From Perca fluviatilis (Eukaryota > Chordata > Actinopteri > Perciformes > Percidae): a DNA stretch of 64,000 bases. The stretch lies in contig NC_053134.1 of NCBI RefSeq assembly GCF_010015445.1, positions 16,924,629 through 16,988,628 on the forward strand. The letters are read 5' to 3'. The position numbers and the translations under genes were made by a program. The number at the start of each line of letters is the position of its first letter. Within the stretch, counting starts at the first letter, position 1. This document shows, one piece after another, positions 1 to 56,590 of this stretch. Below the pieces are notes generated by a model. It was not told where the DNA came from and made no database searches. It saw nothing but the letters and a program-made list of their open reading frames with translations.

Positions 1-2
1 CA

Positions 3-40231
<40,229 letters not shown>

Positions 40232-41809
40232 CGCTGCAGTTTCACTAAGTCCTTTTTCCAACACAAATAGCGAGTCTAGCGGATGTGAGCGGAGGAGAGA
40301 CTATGTCCAAATGCATTGTGGTCCTTGCAGTTCTGCTAACTATCTCATCATAGTCCACACGTGACATTTAACAAAACGTTAATCAACATGGGGGGGAAAC
40401 AATAAAAGCATTGACATATGCATTTAATTTAGCTGAAAAGCATTCATAATAGATAAAGTGACTGAATTTCTACATAAAGCAAAATACCCTGCGAAATGCA
40501 TTATGGAAGATGACGTTTGTAATAAAAGAGGACGACACTAAACTACAAAACAAATGCGATTTATGCCAGATAATGCCTTTTGTTCCCAGGGCAATAGAGT
40601 ATAACTTTTCTAAATTTCGTGTAATAATACCAGTATGCACTTACTTGGATCACACATTATGAAGGGATTTTACAGCATGTTTTATCTTCAACTAATGTTG
40701 ACACATTATTTTAGCAATAGGCCTACTTGAAATAGTCAGCATTTTTCTCCAGCCTCAAGTTATTCACTGGAAGTTGCTGCACAAGATACTGCATCACATT
40801 ACAGTGGATTATGCACTATGTCAAATGAGAAAATGGGACCTGGAGTAAGGTCAAATCTCAAGAAATGAACTACATTGCCACCAAGTGGATGTTTACGATT
40901 TATGAAAACTATCATTCAAGGGAAATGAACATGCTTCAACTGTTTCTTTTTAATATCTCAATTTTATTTTCAAATCTTATAGTACAAATGTAAAATGGCA
41001 TTATTGAAAACCAGCAAACATGTAGGTTTAAAATTTAACAAATGGCTGACACAAGACGTCAGGATAAATGGCTTTTGTAAAAGACGTTCAGAAAGAGACT
41101 TTGGTGAAAGGCTTATTTGCTCTCCATCGCATATCAAAAGAAATAACACTAATTATTCATGTGTTGCATTGGAGCCTAGTACTATGGGAAGCTTCACTAC
41201 TACAGAATACTTTGATGCTTGAACTTTTTGTGCATTACTTCCATTTTCATAAGTCCAATTTCTGTAGTTGACTTCAAGCATGTCAGGAGCATCCATACTA
41301 CAGCAGACAATCATTCAACTACAGGAAAAAAAAATAAATAAAACATACCAGTTGCAACAGATTATTGAAGCTGATGAAACAAAAATCAAGTCCACACAAA
41401 CGGTATTTACATTGATGTTAAATGGGACTCTGAGCCCTTTACAATTCACCAGATAAAACTGAGGTATATTATTTACAAGGCTGCCATGCTGGTACATTCT
41501 CAAAATACAAAATCAGAAAAACCAAACAATGTTAAAAATACAGCTCTGCAGTGTATCATAAGCACACTGTGGTGAAACGTAAATGTGTCCTTAAAATGAC
41601 AATACAGAATGTTACCAATTTGTACAATAAAATTGAGAAAATGTCCAAAAATCTGCATTTATTGTCTTTCAGAGTGAAATGCTTTTTTCCCCAGATGTGA
41701 CCCTGACAGAGCACTCTTGAAGTTGAGGAGGTATTCCAACCGGTGAAGCCACACAGTATTGGGGGGGAAATCCACTTGCAGCTTTTTGTTGCTTGTAAAT
41801 GACGACGCA
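40232..41809 (-). other. tmem209 3'UTR and ahcyl2 upstream region
   Basis: Intergenic interval between the tmem209 stop and the ahcyl2 start, both on the minus strand. AATAAA on the minus strand occurs at 41663-41658 (about 150 bases after the tmem209 stop) and at 40968-40963. The part next to exon 1 (40232-40330) should hold the ahcyl2 promoter and 5'UTR, but no TATA box was found and the coding exon itself is CpG-rich. Confidence 0.55.
41658..41663 (-). terminator. Candidate poly(A) signal of tmem209
   Basis: AATAAA on the minus strand, about 150 bases past the tmem209 stop. A second candidate lies at 40963-40968. Confidence 0.45.
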
Positions 41810-47363
<5,554 letters not shown>

Positions 47364-47702
47364 CTACCTTCAAGAGGAGTTTAACAAATCCTAAAAGTTA
47401 CTAACACGTGCGTTACAGAACAAATCACTATCCTTTAGCTAGACATCAAATAACACTTTGTGGCATGACAACTGCAGCTACATGACTGACGGCTAGAGGC
47501 TAGAAGTACAGCAGTTAGCCGACCCCCGCTAGCTAAACGGTTAGCTAAAGTTAGCTAGCTTGCATATAACATAGCTAAACAATACAGAATTTGCGGGCAA
47601 AGTATGGTTTCAGTGCAAATTTCAACAACCAATAATACAAAATCGCATACCAAAAGTAATACAACTGAAACACAAATACAATGTGTAGAAATTATAGAAA
47701 AT

Positions 47703-47800
47703 TCATACCACGCTAAAGTGAATGACAACCGCAGCGCTGCATATTTTTGTATTTTAACCGGAAGCTACAGGACGTAGTTTCCGGTCGCGGTGCACGCTGT
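47703..47800 (-). promoter_or_regulatory. tmem209: tmem209 promoter and non-coding first exon
   Basis: A donor GTATGA (47708-47703 on the minus strand) can end a non-coding exon at 47709. Just upstream are two ETS-like motifs: CCGGAAG on the plus strand at 47758-47764 and CCGGAAA on the minus strand at 47784-47778. No TATA box is visible. The transcription start is therefore inferred near 47750-47790. Confidence 0.5.
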
Positions 47801-47918
47801 AGTCAAAGCTCTGGTCAACACATCCATGGCTGTAGCAGTCAGTGAAATAGTAATGTATGCTTTCAACTCTATCATGTAGCTATATCAGTCAACAACATAA
47901 AACAGCTGTAAATGTTCA

Positions 47919-47924
47919 TTTATT
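47919..47924 (-). terminator. Candidate poly(A) signal of prdm4
   Basis: AATAAA on the minus strand about 580 bases after the prdm4 stop and only about 130 bases from the tmem209 promoter. The 3'UTR (47925-48500) contains nothing else recognisable. Confidence 0.5.
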
Positions 47925-48500
47925 TAAACATTATGCAACAGATAGGATGGAGCTATAGCATTTCAACAGTAAGTCAACACTCACACAATGAGTAATATCA
48001 CATTAATGTCCAGATTCCTGTTTTCAAGGGGCTCACTTTCATTCACACAGACATTTTAAATAAGAAAATAATACAAATTCCTGTTTTTAATAAATAAAGA
48101 ATAAAAGCCCAGGCCATTTTGCAATTACATATGACTAAAATGCAAGAATATGGCATCAGAAATTTTAATTGCCATTATTGTGCAACTTCAAATGAGTATT
48201 ACACAGGCCTGAGTTAAATGTAGAGTTTGACAATATACAGTCAGATCTTTATCAGTTGTCCTATAATCTGACACACATTATTTTAGCAGCATGATATGCT
48301 TTTGTGGGACTCAACACATTGATTGTAAAATTCTCATAATGTAAAATGTGGCAATTGAAATGTACAGATTATGTAGGATGTTGCAACTGAAATTTGACAA
48401 AGTAATTGATATTTGGCAAAAATTAGAAGTATGAGAGGTAAACATCAGTATTGTAGTACTGTATATAAATAAACAATACATCTCAAAAGGCATAGTGTTG

Positions 48501-51500
48501 TCAATGAGAGGGTGACAGGGACTTTTCAGAATGATATCCTCCAACATCTAAACCACAGTCTTCATTGCTAGCTGAGTCAACGAGTCTTTCTCCTCCTCTT
48601 CCCCTACCATCATCCTCCTCTTCTTCCTCCTCCTCTTCATCTTCTTCCTCATCATCCAATTCCTGCTCCTTATGGGACACTCTTTCCGTCTTGGGTCCTT
48701 TGCATATTTTAAGGTGACGGGTGAGGTGGTATTTGGTCAGGAATGCTTTGTTGCATTTCTCACAGACAAAGTCTCTTCGGCCCTCGTGAGAGTTCATGTG
48801 CTTTTTCAGGTGGTTGGTCTTGAGGAAATGTTTGTTGCACTTCGGGCACTGTATCCGACGCTCACTGTGGTGGAAAGAGTATGAAGACAATACACACTTT
48901 ACATAACCTTTATTTCATTAGGTAATCTCTTTGAGAGCAAGATCTATTTTGTAAAAGAGAATACAGTACAGCAGATAGAAAGAAAAACAAGCAAATGACT
49001 ACAATCACTGCAAAACAGACCACAATCTTGTGGTCTGCCGAATCATAAAAATAATTGTTTATTTTATTTCCATGTGGACAGATCTGATATCTAAATTGAA
49101 AGATTTTCTAACTAGATAAGAATGATATCCTTGAGTGGATGTTATTATCATGGTGGTTGGGGGAGGGAAGGGGGGAAGAGAGGGGAGCTGGAGTTGGACG
49201 GATAAGGAAGTAGGTGGAGGGAGGGATGTGGGTAGTGTAAGGGATGAGGGTAGAGGGATAAGATACAGTAAATCAAAATGTTTTTTTGCAACCTGTATTT
49301 TGTTCTGATTTAAAAAAAAAAAAAAAAAATCAATGATAACATTTTTGTATTTCTACAGCTTTATCTAGAATGCAATAAATAAGTTACATACTGTGTGTGA
49401 GAGAACATGTGTTGTTTCAAGTCATGTTTCCTGATGAATGCCCGGTCACAGAGGTCACACTTGAGCTTCTCTGCACCTGTGTGGATGAGCATATGCGACG
49501 CCACATGGGATTTCTGGGTAAACGACTTCTCGCAAACTGTGCATCTGTAGTTCTTCTGACCTGTTAGTGGGAAGAAGAGTTTTACAGGTTGGAAATGTTT
49601 TAAAAGCAAAAGTTGGACATTTTGGGGGATACACTTGTTGGCTTTCTTGCCACGAGTTAGATGAAAAGATTGATACCTCGCTCATTTCTTTCCATTAGAT
49701 ATGAAGCTACAGCCAACAGCCTCTTAGCTTAGCACACAAACTGGAAATAGAGGGAAACAGCTAGCCCGGCTGTGTGCAATGGTTACAAAACCTGTTGCAA
49801 TTTGTGAGGCATGTCTTTCTAGAAAGAAAAAAAAAACTGCACATATACGCAGTTTAGTTTTTCTAATGATGAGTTTTTTATATGTAACTTTTCATGTGGC
49901 TTGTTGGGAAAACACAGGGGGTTTATAGTAGGACTGCTGGAATGACAGACGTTGCCAAAAAACAAACCTGTTTACACTTCAGTTATCTCTGTACACACCT
50001 GTGTGAATCTTGAGGTGCATCCTGAGGTTGCTGGGATCGCTGAAGGCCTTACTGCAGTATTCACACTTGTGAGGTTTCATCCCCACGTGGCCCATGAAGT
50101 GCACATTGAGCTTTGTGGATGTGATAAAAGCCCGGGAACACATGCTGCACTTGAATTTCTTCTCCCGCACATGGCCCTGACCTTTTGCTCTTGAGATAAC
50201 ATTATTAGAGTTTCTATTACTGCTGCCCCTGCTGCTGCTGTTGTTATCACTGTTTGTTTGTCCTGCAGCGTGAGCGTGGCAGAGCCATGGGGAAGAGGAG
50301 GAGCTTGAGTTCCCATTGGTCAGTTTCTCTTCCTGGTGAGTGTGTTGCTGTTGCTGTGGTTGTTGCTCTTGTTGCTGCTGCTGCTGCTGCTGTGGTTGTT
50401 GCTGTTGCTGAGAGTGGTCCTGCTGCGATGGACTGTGGCTGTGTGGAGGTTGGTTATGGCTGTGGTTACTGTTATGGCTGCCAAGGTGAGACTTGAGCTC
50501 AGAGAAGGAGCATTCTTTGCCACATTGGCAGATCTGGCCCTCAGGCACCTGAGGAACACCTGTGGAGACATAAAAGATTGTGAAATGGCCAGCATCAACC
50601 GATAACCGGTGGATCGGTGTGGCTTCTACAAAAAAATAAAAACTATACATGTTTAATCAGCTGTCATCTCACCCATCAGCCTGCAATAGTCTCTGCTGTA
50701 GTAGAAGAGCAACTCCTGGTCCGGGTGGATCTCTGTGGTTGTACAGAAGAACAGTTTACCGTTGGCAGGGTACGCCACCAGGTTCTGTTCCTCACGGGTC
50801 CTAAACATGCACGCATAAACACAGCCAATAGGAATTGTTTATTAACACATTGGCACACACAAAAGCAATAATGCTGATCACAAGCACAGATTTGGAGGAG
50901 AAAATTGAAGTGCACTTCTTTATCTTACTCCAGCTCTGTGGCATACCTTGCTTTGCGGACAAACATCATCCAGTTGCACTCGTTCTCATCCGTTGTCACA
51001 ATGTAGAATTCCAGCACATTGTTGTGGTACATCTGAAAGAGAAATGCTTCTTATACTGTAATGGTTTTGCACTGACTGTGATAACCCACAGTCCAACCCA
51101 AGCCAGTGCACTGACCTTCCATATTTGTGGTGTGTCCTTTTCTGGCCAATCAGAAAGATCCACGTTGCTACAGTGCTGGCCCACCATTGGTCCAAAGCAG
51201 GTCCTTGGAGGAATGATGTCCCGTGGAAAAACTCCTAAGGCACATTTTGTCAGAAATCTAATTGATGGTCTACCAAATGTTTTTTTTTTTTCTTCTTAAT
51301 ACATGGCATTTTAATTAATTCTAACAGTGCTTTTAATTTGATCTGACTCTCGTAAAATATCCCAATAATCTGGGGGTTGAATGGGGTCTAGGAGGGTCGC
51401 GACGATTGATTCACACTGAAATGACAGCTGACAGCAACACAGAGGAGAACACATTTAAATATTGACAGCAAAGATGTGAATGGCTGATAGAGATTGTGGC

Positions 51501-53735
51501 TAATTCTGCTTGGTTTAACTAAAGGGTAAACACCCCTAATCAGCTGATAAAAGGAAGCAGGAGAAGAGGGAGCGAGAGAGAGAAAGAGGGGGGATGAGAA
51601 TGAGTGAGTAACCTAAGATAGTCTCTCTGATTGAATTTACGCTAAGCTTCATATGTATACAAATGAGGAGTTTCAACATCTATGTGGTCCTTAAAAAGTC
51701 TCTTACTTGGAGTCTGTTCCAAAAATAATAATAATGAATGAACCAGCAGATACAAAAAGTAGAACATTGGGAAGGGAGGTGTCCTTTAGTTTTACATAAA
51801 ATGCATGAATACATTTTCAAATTCCACCTAGGAATCCAGAGCGGGCCTATTTTCTTACCAAGTGGTTCGTCAGCCACTGAGATGCGCAGGCACAGTGGAC
51901 GCGGCAGAGAGAGGCGAGCCCGACTTTGGATAGGCGTGTCGGGGATGAAGGTGACTGGGCCATGCTCTGGGCAGTCTGAGGTATACGAGCGCTCACACAG
52001 CGTGCACCCTGAGAGACAGTAACGGCACAAAAATTCCTACAGGTGAGAGTCACATATACTTAATTCCTTACTACAAAGTCAAATGTTTGCTCAATGTACA
52101 CTGTGCTCATTTCACTTCAATTCTATGACTGCTTTTTCCAACGACTTGCTATTTAAATGATATATTTTGGTGGAATGAATCGTATTTTCCAAAGCTGTAT
52201 AGTTAAGTGTATGATTTTCAATACTTTTCTCAGATCTTTAACATCTGAAGAAGCTATAGCAAATACACACTCACATATGGTGTAGGCAGTGACCATGTTC
52301 TCCTTGTTGGAGGTAGAATCCTCTAGCTGCAGGGTGGAGTTGACCAGCACCAGGCTGTTTTCGGGCCCCAGCGACACCTCTGCAGTGATGGGAGACACAT
52401 TCACTGCCTCCAGCCCCATCCCAGAGTGTCCATGGAGTGACACCGGCTCCAGTTGGCCCTGGCTGGCCATGGAGCCAGTGAGCACCACACTGACGACTCC
52501 CGAGTTCAGCTCCCCATTTGTGTGGAGCTGCTCCCCAAGTCCTCCTGCTCCTCCTCCCCCAGCGTTCCCCACTCTGCCCCCCATATGATCCGGCTCCATC
52601 ACCACCGGCAGTTCAAGAACAGAGGGTCCATGGAGGGGCATCACCCCACCGGATGAGTCCACCCCAGTCAAACTGTCATGTGGCTGAGGCTGCCTTCCCC
52701 CACCGAGCTGCTGCTGGGTGTCAGACACCGCCACCACCCCGACTCCGTCCATGGTGGCCAGCTCCTCTCCCATCCGGTCAGGGGACATGGGGCTGCTGAC
52801 ACGTGACTCCATGGCCAATCCTGTAGAGTCCAGCTCATGAGCACCAGTCTGGTGGAGGTCTCCCTGGCCGCTGACCTGTCTGGAGTCCATGGGCACCAGG
52901 CCCTGCTCCAGTGGGCCACCAGGGCCACTGTAGGGATCCAGACCTGTGGGATTGTTGCTGGCCACAGACAGGGTCCCATCCATGTTAAGGCTGCTGGGAT
53001 GAATGTATTGAGGTGGTGGACGGTCTGCCAGATAGGACAGGATACCTACAGCAGGGAGGAAAGATGGAACTTTAGTATGCATGACTGACTCATTAACTTA
53101 ATTAATTTCAGTTAAAAAAAAAAAGAAGCAACATGTGGTAGACTACCCTTCAAATAAAAGCAAGTGCGATTAAGCACAATTAAAAAAGCATCCGCTCTAC
53201 AAGAATCTGCCCGACTGCTTAGAGAATTTCAACACAGATGAGTTATGTATCTCACACACAAACAGTATCCCACCTGGCAGTATGTGTCGGAAGTAGCTGC
53301 TCTCCAGGTGGGGGTATGGAGGCGGCGGCAAAGAGTAGTTCCTCTCTGGCAGGCCGCACATCACTCCTCTGTCACTCAGCGGACCCATGGGGAGCATCAG
53401 TGAGAGGGCAGAAGGAAGGGAGCCCAGGGAAGGACCCAGGCTGGGGATAGCCACTGGCATGCCTGAACCATAATAAAGAGTCCAAAATTTGATAATAAAC
53501 CAAGATTAAATTGATCTGAATATGTGATGCCTAATCTTTAAAACAGTTGGTCTAGCGTGTTAGGTCTAGTGTGTTGTGCCCAACTTGAGCAAACAGGCCT
53601 GGCTGTGTAGCCTTTCATACCTGGAGTGGGAATGGGGTTGTGTGTGGGGGAAGTGGGCAGACCCAGGTGGCTGGCACTCACTGAGGGCACGCTGAGCTGG
53701 TCCATGCCCACAGGACTCAGGTTCATGTCGTTCAT
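48501..53735 (-). CDS. prdm4: PR domain zinc finger protein 4
   Basis: PRDM4 (SC1) is a nuclear transcriptional regulator that binds p75NTR and recruits PRMT5 (family knowledge). Coding exons: 53735-53621, 53462-53274, 53045-52275, 52008-51859, 51234-51116, 51032-50947, 50800-50673, 50559-49999, 49560-49392, 48864-48501. They total 2652 nt, 883 residues (human about 801). The N-terminus has [14 protein letters not shown] and [22 protein letters not shown] zinc motif [15 protein letters not shown] is followed by the PR/SET domain (about residues 395-520), including [17 protein letters not shown] and [10 protein letters not shown]. Then come a zinc knuckle ([19 protein letters not shown]), a His/Gln-rich insert and six C2H2 fingers, the last being [22 protein letters not shown]. 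The C-terminus is strongly acidic, then ends SLSPSH. The finger 1-2 block, the insert and the knuckle share one 561-nt exon. The start is the first ATG after an in-frame TGA and fits the human MNEMNLSPVG. Confidence 0.96.
49600..49800. repeat. Interspersed teleost repeat (GAGTTAGATGAAAAGATTG type)
   Basis: The order GAGTTAGATGAAAAGATTGA, AAGCTACAGCCAACAGCCTC, TTAGCTTAGCACACAAACTG, then GGGAAACAGCTAGCCCGGCT is that of a very common fish repeat. It sits in a prdm4 intron. Confidence 0.65.
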
Positions 53736-53942
53736 CCTTGAGAAACAACATCACAGTTAAACCGAGAAAGAGCAATGAGCCAGCAAGCTTAAATTATACT
53801 ACAAACACTGAGCTGATTGTTTGTGTTTCTGGCTGCTGTTTCGACACAGTTAGTAATATTAATTTAGACTGTTATCTTGTGATTGGTGCAGGACATGTTA
53901 TAGACACACGGGCGACACACGCATGCAGCTACGTTAGCTTAC

Positions 53943-54006
53943 CTGAATTCAACAACTGTCCATCAGTAACCGTGTACTGCTGAATGGTGCTTTTATACAT
54001 CTCTCC
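53943..54006 (-). other. prdm4: prdm4 5'UTR exon with upstream ORF
   Basis: Acceptor CAG before 54006 and donor GTAAGC after 53943 define a 64-base exon. It contains ATG at 54000 that opens MYKSTIQQYTVTDGQLLNSG. If spliced to 53736 the frame ends at a TGA that overlaps the PRDM4 start codon in the four bases ATGA. An upstream exon with donors at 54350 (weak GTATTG) or 54339 (better GTATGT) holds a further ATG at 54368. Confidence 0.6.
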
Positions 54007-54390
54007 CTGTGAAAATAAAACACCTTGTATGAGGACAACTTAACACGACGTGCCAATCACGGTTCTTGTAAAACTTTGATTTAAACAGCTGAAACAATGC
54101 AACGCGACTTGTTTGCAACTACAGTTAGCTAGTTAGCGAAACATCAACCAGTGTTGTCACATCGCTAACGTTAGCCTTGCTAACTGACATCTAGCTACAT
54201 ACATCGTACAAACAGAGAATTAGCATGTTTTCCAGATTGCTTAAAGTACAGATATATCTATCGCGACCGAATGAGTTGCTTCATTACAAAAATACTGATT
54301 ATATGAAAGGAAGAAGCCTTGTAAACAACAACAACATACCAGCACAATACCTCCCTGAACGGGGCCATGACAGCGTAGTGCTGCCTTTGG

Positions 54391-54402
54391 TGCGCGTGCG
54401 CA
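54391..54402. promoter_or_regulatory. NRF1-type motif at the prdm4 promoter
   Basis: TGCGCGTGCGCA fits the NRF1 consensus on the minus strand (YGCGCAYGCGCR). It lies about 25 bases upstream of the first candidate ATG of the prdm4 leader. A second GCGC-rich site follows at 54406-54412. No TATA box is seen, as usual for housekeeping-type promoters. Confidence 0.6.
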
Positions 54403-54419
54403 CTAATGCGCGGTAGGAG

Positions 54420-55437
54420 GAGTATATTTGGCTGATCACAGGTCAGTTTTTCTGTCCTCCACTCTTCAGATTCCCAAAAAGTGAGAAAAAAAAAATCCCT
54501 TTTTGTTTTGTGTTTTAAGTAGGCCTAATGTTGTTTTGTGCTGTTTTAAAAGACTACACTTTTTACAGAAGGAAAATTATCTGAGCAGAAAGCTTCTTTA
54601 ACAATTGATTGTTAAAGAAGTGATTTATTGTCTGGCTGTGACGGAAGACATTAAAAATATTCATCAATATAAATCATGAATGTATTATAACAGAAACATA
54701 TGATTAAAAATCTTTTGTATTGTAAAATGATAACGATCTGCTTACAACACTATAATGTTTCACTAGCCTAAATATACAATTTCCATCATGTAGTCATTGT
54801 ATCTGTGTAGGCTAATAGACTTCACAGATATTATCAGATCAGTTAAATACCAAAATCCCATAATGTGAATTGTAAAACAATGTGATGCAACGCCTCTGTC
54901 TGAACTCAGACTAAAATGACTTTCAGAAGAAATTGGATAAAAGAAAGCAATTTATCATTTACATGTGGGATTTTTGTTCGTTCTGCATTTCATTGAAGGT
55001 AGGCTATGTAACTGGTCGTGAAATACTTAAATCATGTGCCAGTGCCCCCAAACTATTTTTAATCCTTTACATTTATCAAATGATTTATTTGTATCTTTTG
55101 TTCCCCAATTTGTTTCATTATTAATATATAAATTTTATTGTTTACAATAAAAAAATCTGTTATTATAAGGCCTTCAAGTTTTCCTTATAGTAGGCTATGT
55201 TATTAGTCATGATGAGAGCTGCTTTACAGTGTTAACGGAAGGAAGAAAACGTTATGTAAACAGTTTTATCTTGATGAGAAAACCAAGGCTGCATCTCCGC
55301 CCCTGATCACACCCACCATGCCTACATCCTCAAAACCCCAACAAATAAGTTGTCACACAGACTGACAAAGTCCGATAAAGAAGTGCCCACTTACTCATAA
55401 GAGATCACAATCTAGTAATTTAATTACAAAGCGGCGA
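54420..55437. other. prdm4-ascl4 intergenic region
   Basis: A/T-rich DNA between the head-to-head prdm4 and ascl4 genes. No coding similarity or known repeat was recognised. It should hold ascl4 regulatory DNA, but no element can be called by eye. Confidence 0.5.
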
Positions 55438-55579
55438 GATTTAAAAGGAAACTCTTGCTGAAAACCCGAGATGACTGTGAGGAGTCTCTGACAGGGTAAG
55501 TTGCATCGATGGCGCAAAATGAATTGCATATATATATATGTTTTTACAGATGTTTAATTGTGTCCATTTTTATTCTTAG
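55438..55579 (+). promoter_or_regulatory. ascl4: ascl4 TATA-like box, 5'UTR exon and 84-base leader intron
   Basis: GATTTAAAAGG (55438-55448) is TATA-like. A leader exon would end at 55495, before a good donor GTAAGT (55496-55501). The acceptor is TTCTTAG ending at 55579, four bases before the ascl4 ATG. The leader carries a six-codon ORF (MTVRSL, 55471-55491) if transcription starts upstream of it. Confidence 0.6.
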
Positions 55580-55583
55580 AGAG

Positions 55584-56127
55584 ATGTCTTATCACAGTAA
55601 GGAGTTAATGGAGCCGGTTCCATATGTCCCTCCACTGGCTCTCCGCGGCTTTTCCATGGACAACAGTGGAGCACACTACAAGGATGCGCTTCGACTTGGA
55701 CTGCCCTTGCACCTGGAAGCTGGATACCTTGACCCTGTGCACGGCCAGAGGTTACCCTACAGACAATTATCCTATTTCCCCTTCCACGTCCCCCTCGGTG
55801 TTTGTGATTATTCCTTTGAGCCAGCGTTCATCCGGAAAAGGAACGAAAGGGAGCGGCATCGAGTGCGCTGCGTAAACGCGGGTTACGCGCGGCTCAGAGA
55901 GCATCTGCCGCAGGAGTTTGAGGACAGACGGCTCAGCAAAGTGGAGACACTGCGGGCGGCTATTGACTATATCAAACACCTGCAGAGCCTGCTGGACTTA
56001 AACGTGTCTGGGATGGAGATGTCACTTGGAGACGCGTGTAACCGTGCGCAGCTGCCGCAGAGGACAGAGTGTAACAGTGATGGAGAATCCAAAACTGGCC
56101 TCAGCGACAGTGGGGAAATAGTTGACT

Positions 56128-56129
<2 letters not shown>
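55584..56129 (+). CDS. ascl4: Achaete-scute family bHLH transcription factor 4
   Basis: This is a class II proneural-type bHLH factor, expected to bind E-boxes as a heterodimer with E proteins (family knowledge). The single coding exon gives 181 residues. The bHLH spans about residues 84-137: basic region RKRNERERHRVRCVN, helix 1 AGYARLREHLPQ, a short loop EFEDRRLSKV, helix 2 ETLRAAIDYIKHLQSLL. The pre-basic FEPAFIRKRNERER and the tail ECNSDGESK match ASCL4 better than ASCL1/2/3/5. The start chosen is the ATG four bases after a splice acceptor (attcttag at 55572-55579). An in-frame upstream GTG-type extension lies inside the inferred intron and is rejected. A CT-repeat begins directly after the stop. 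Its head-to-head position relative to prdm4 matches the mammalian PRDM4-ASCL4 order. Confidence 0.95.

Positions 56130-56161
<32 letters not shown>
56130..56161. repeat. CT microsatellite directly after the ascl4 stop
   Basis: About 14 CT units starting two bases after the TAA stop codon region, inside the presumed 3'UTR. Confidence 0.9.
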
Positions 56162-56163
<2 letters not shown>

Positions 56164-56349
56164 GTGTAATGTACATCAATTAGATTGTAAAGGAAGTAAA
56201 ACATGCCCAATTGACTCGATTTCCACTGTCTTTTATTCCACATTCCGTACATTGAGCATTAACAGCTTGCTACATGTAGGGAGCTATAATGTAACACCCA
56301 TCAGAGAAAGTCGTTATTTTCAGATCGATATAGACGCACAATCACAGTG

Positions 56350-56355
56350 AATAAA
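56350..56355 (+). terminator. Candidate poly(A) signal of ascl4
   Basis: AATAAA about 220 bases after the stop codon. Confidence 0.45.
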
Positions 56356-56504
56356 TGAAGTTTCAAGCTTATAGGCCTATTATCTTGTTGCTTCTAATAT
56401 TGTTTTTGTTGATACAGTGGTTGCGTGCATTATGACATAATCAACCAGGCCATTGGTAGTTTTTTATTACTGGGTGTGACATTAAAAACAATGCATTACT
56501 GACA

Positions 56505-56590
56505 TTACATTACTCTCCCCCTTTCATGTCTATCCACTGTCTCTACTAATAAAGGGAAAAGCCCCCTAAAATAATCTAAAAAAGAAAATT
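56505..56590 (+). mobile_element. SINE 3'-end fragment
   Basis: CTCTCCCCCTTTCATGTCTA followed by ACTAATAAAGGGAAAAGCCC and an A-rich end matches the tail of the tRNA-derived SINEs at 21355 and 62330. The head is missing. Confidence 0.55.

Noticed and set aside
52289..52799. Plus-strand open frames opposite the big prdm4 exon
   Set aside because: They are antisense shadows of the conserved PRDM4 reading frame.
55509..55583. N-terminal extension of ascl4 from an upstream non-ATG codon
   Set aside because: The extension lies in a stretch with donor and acceptor signals and encodes hydrophobic junk unlike ASCL proteins.
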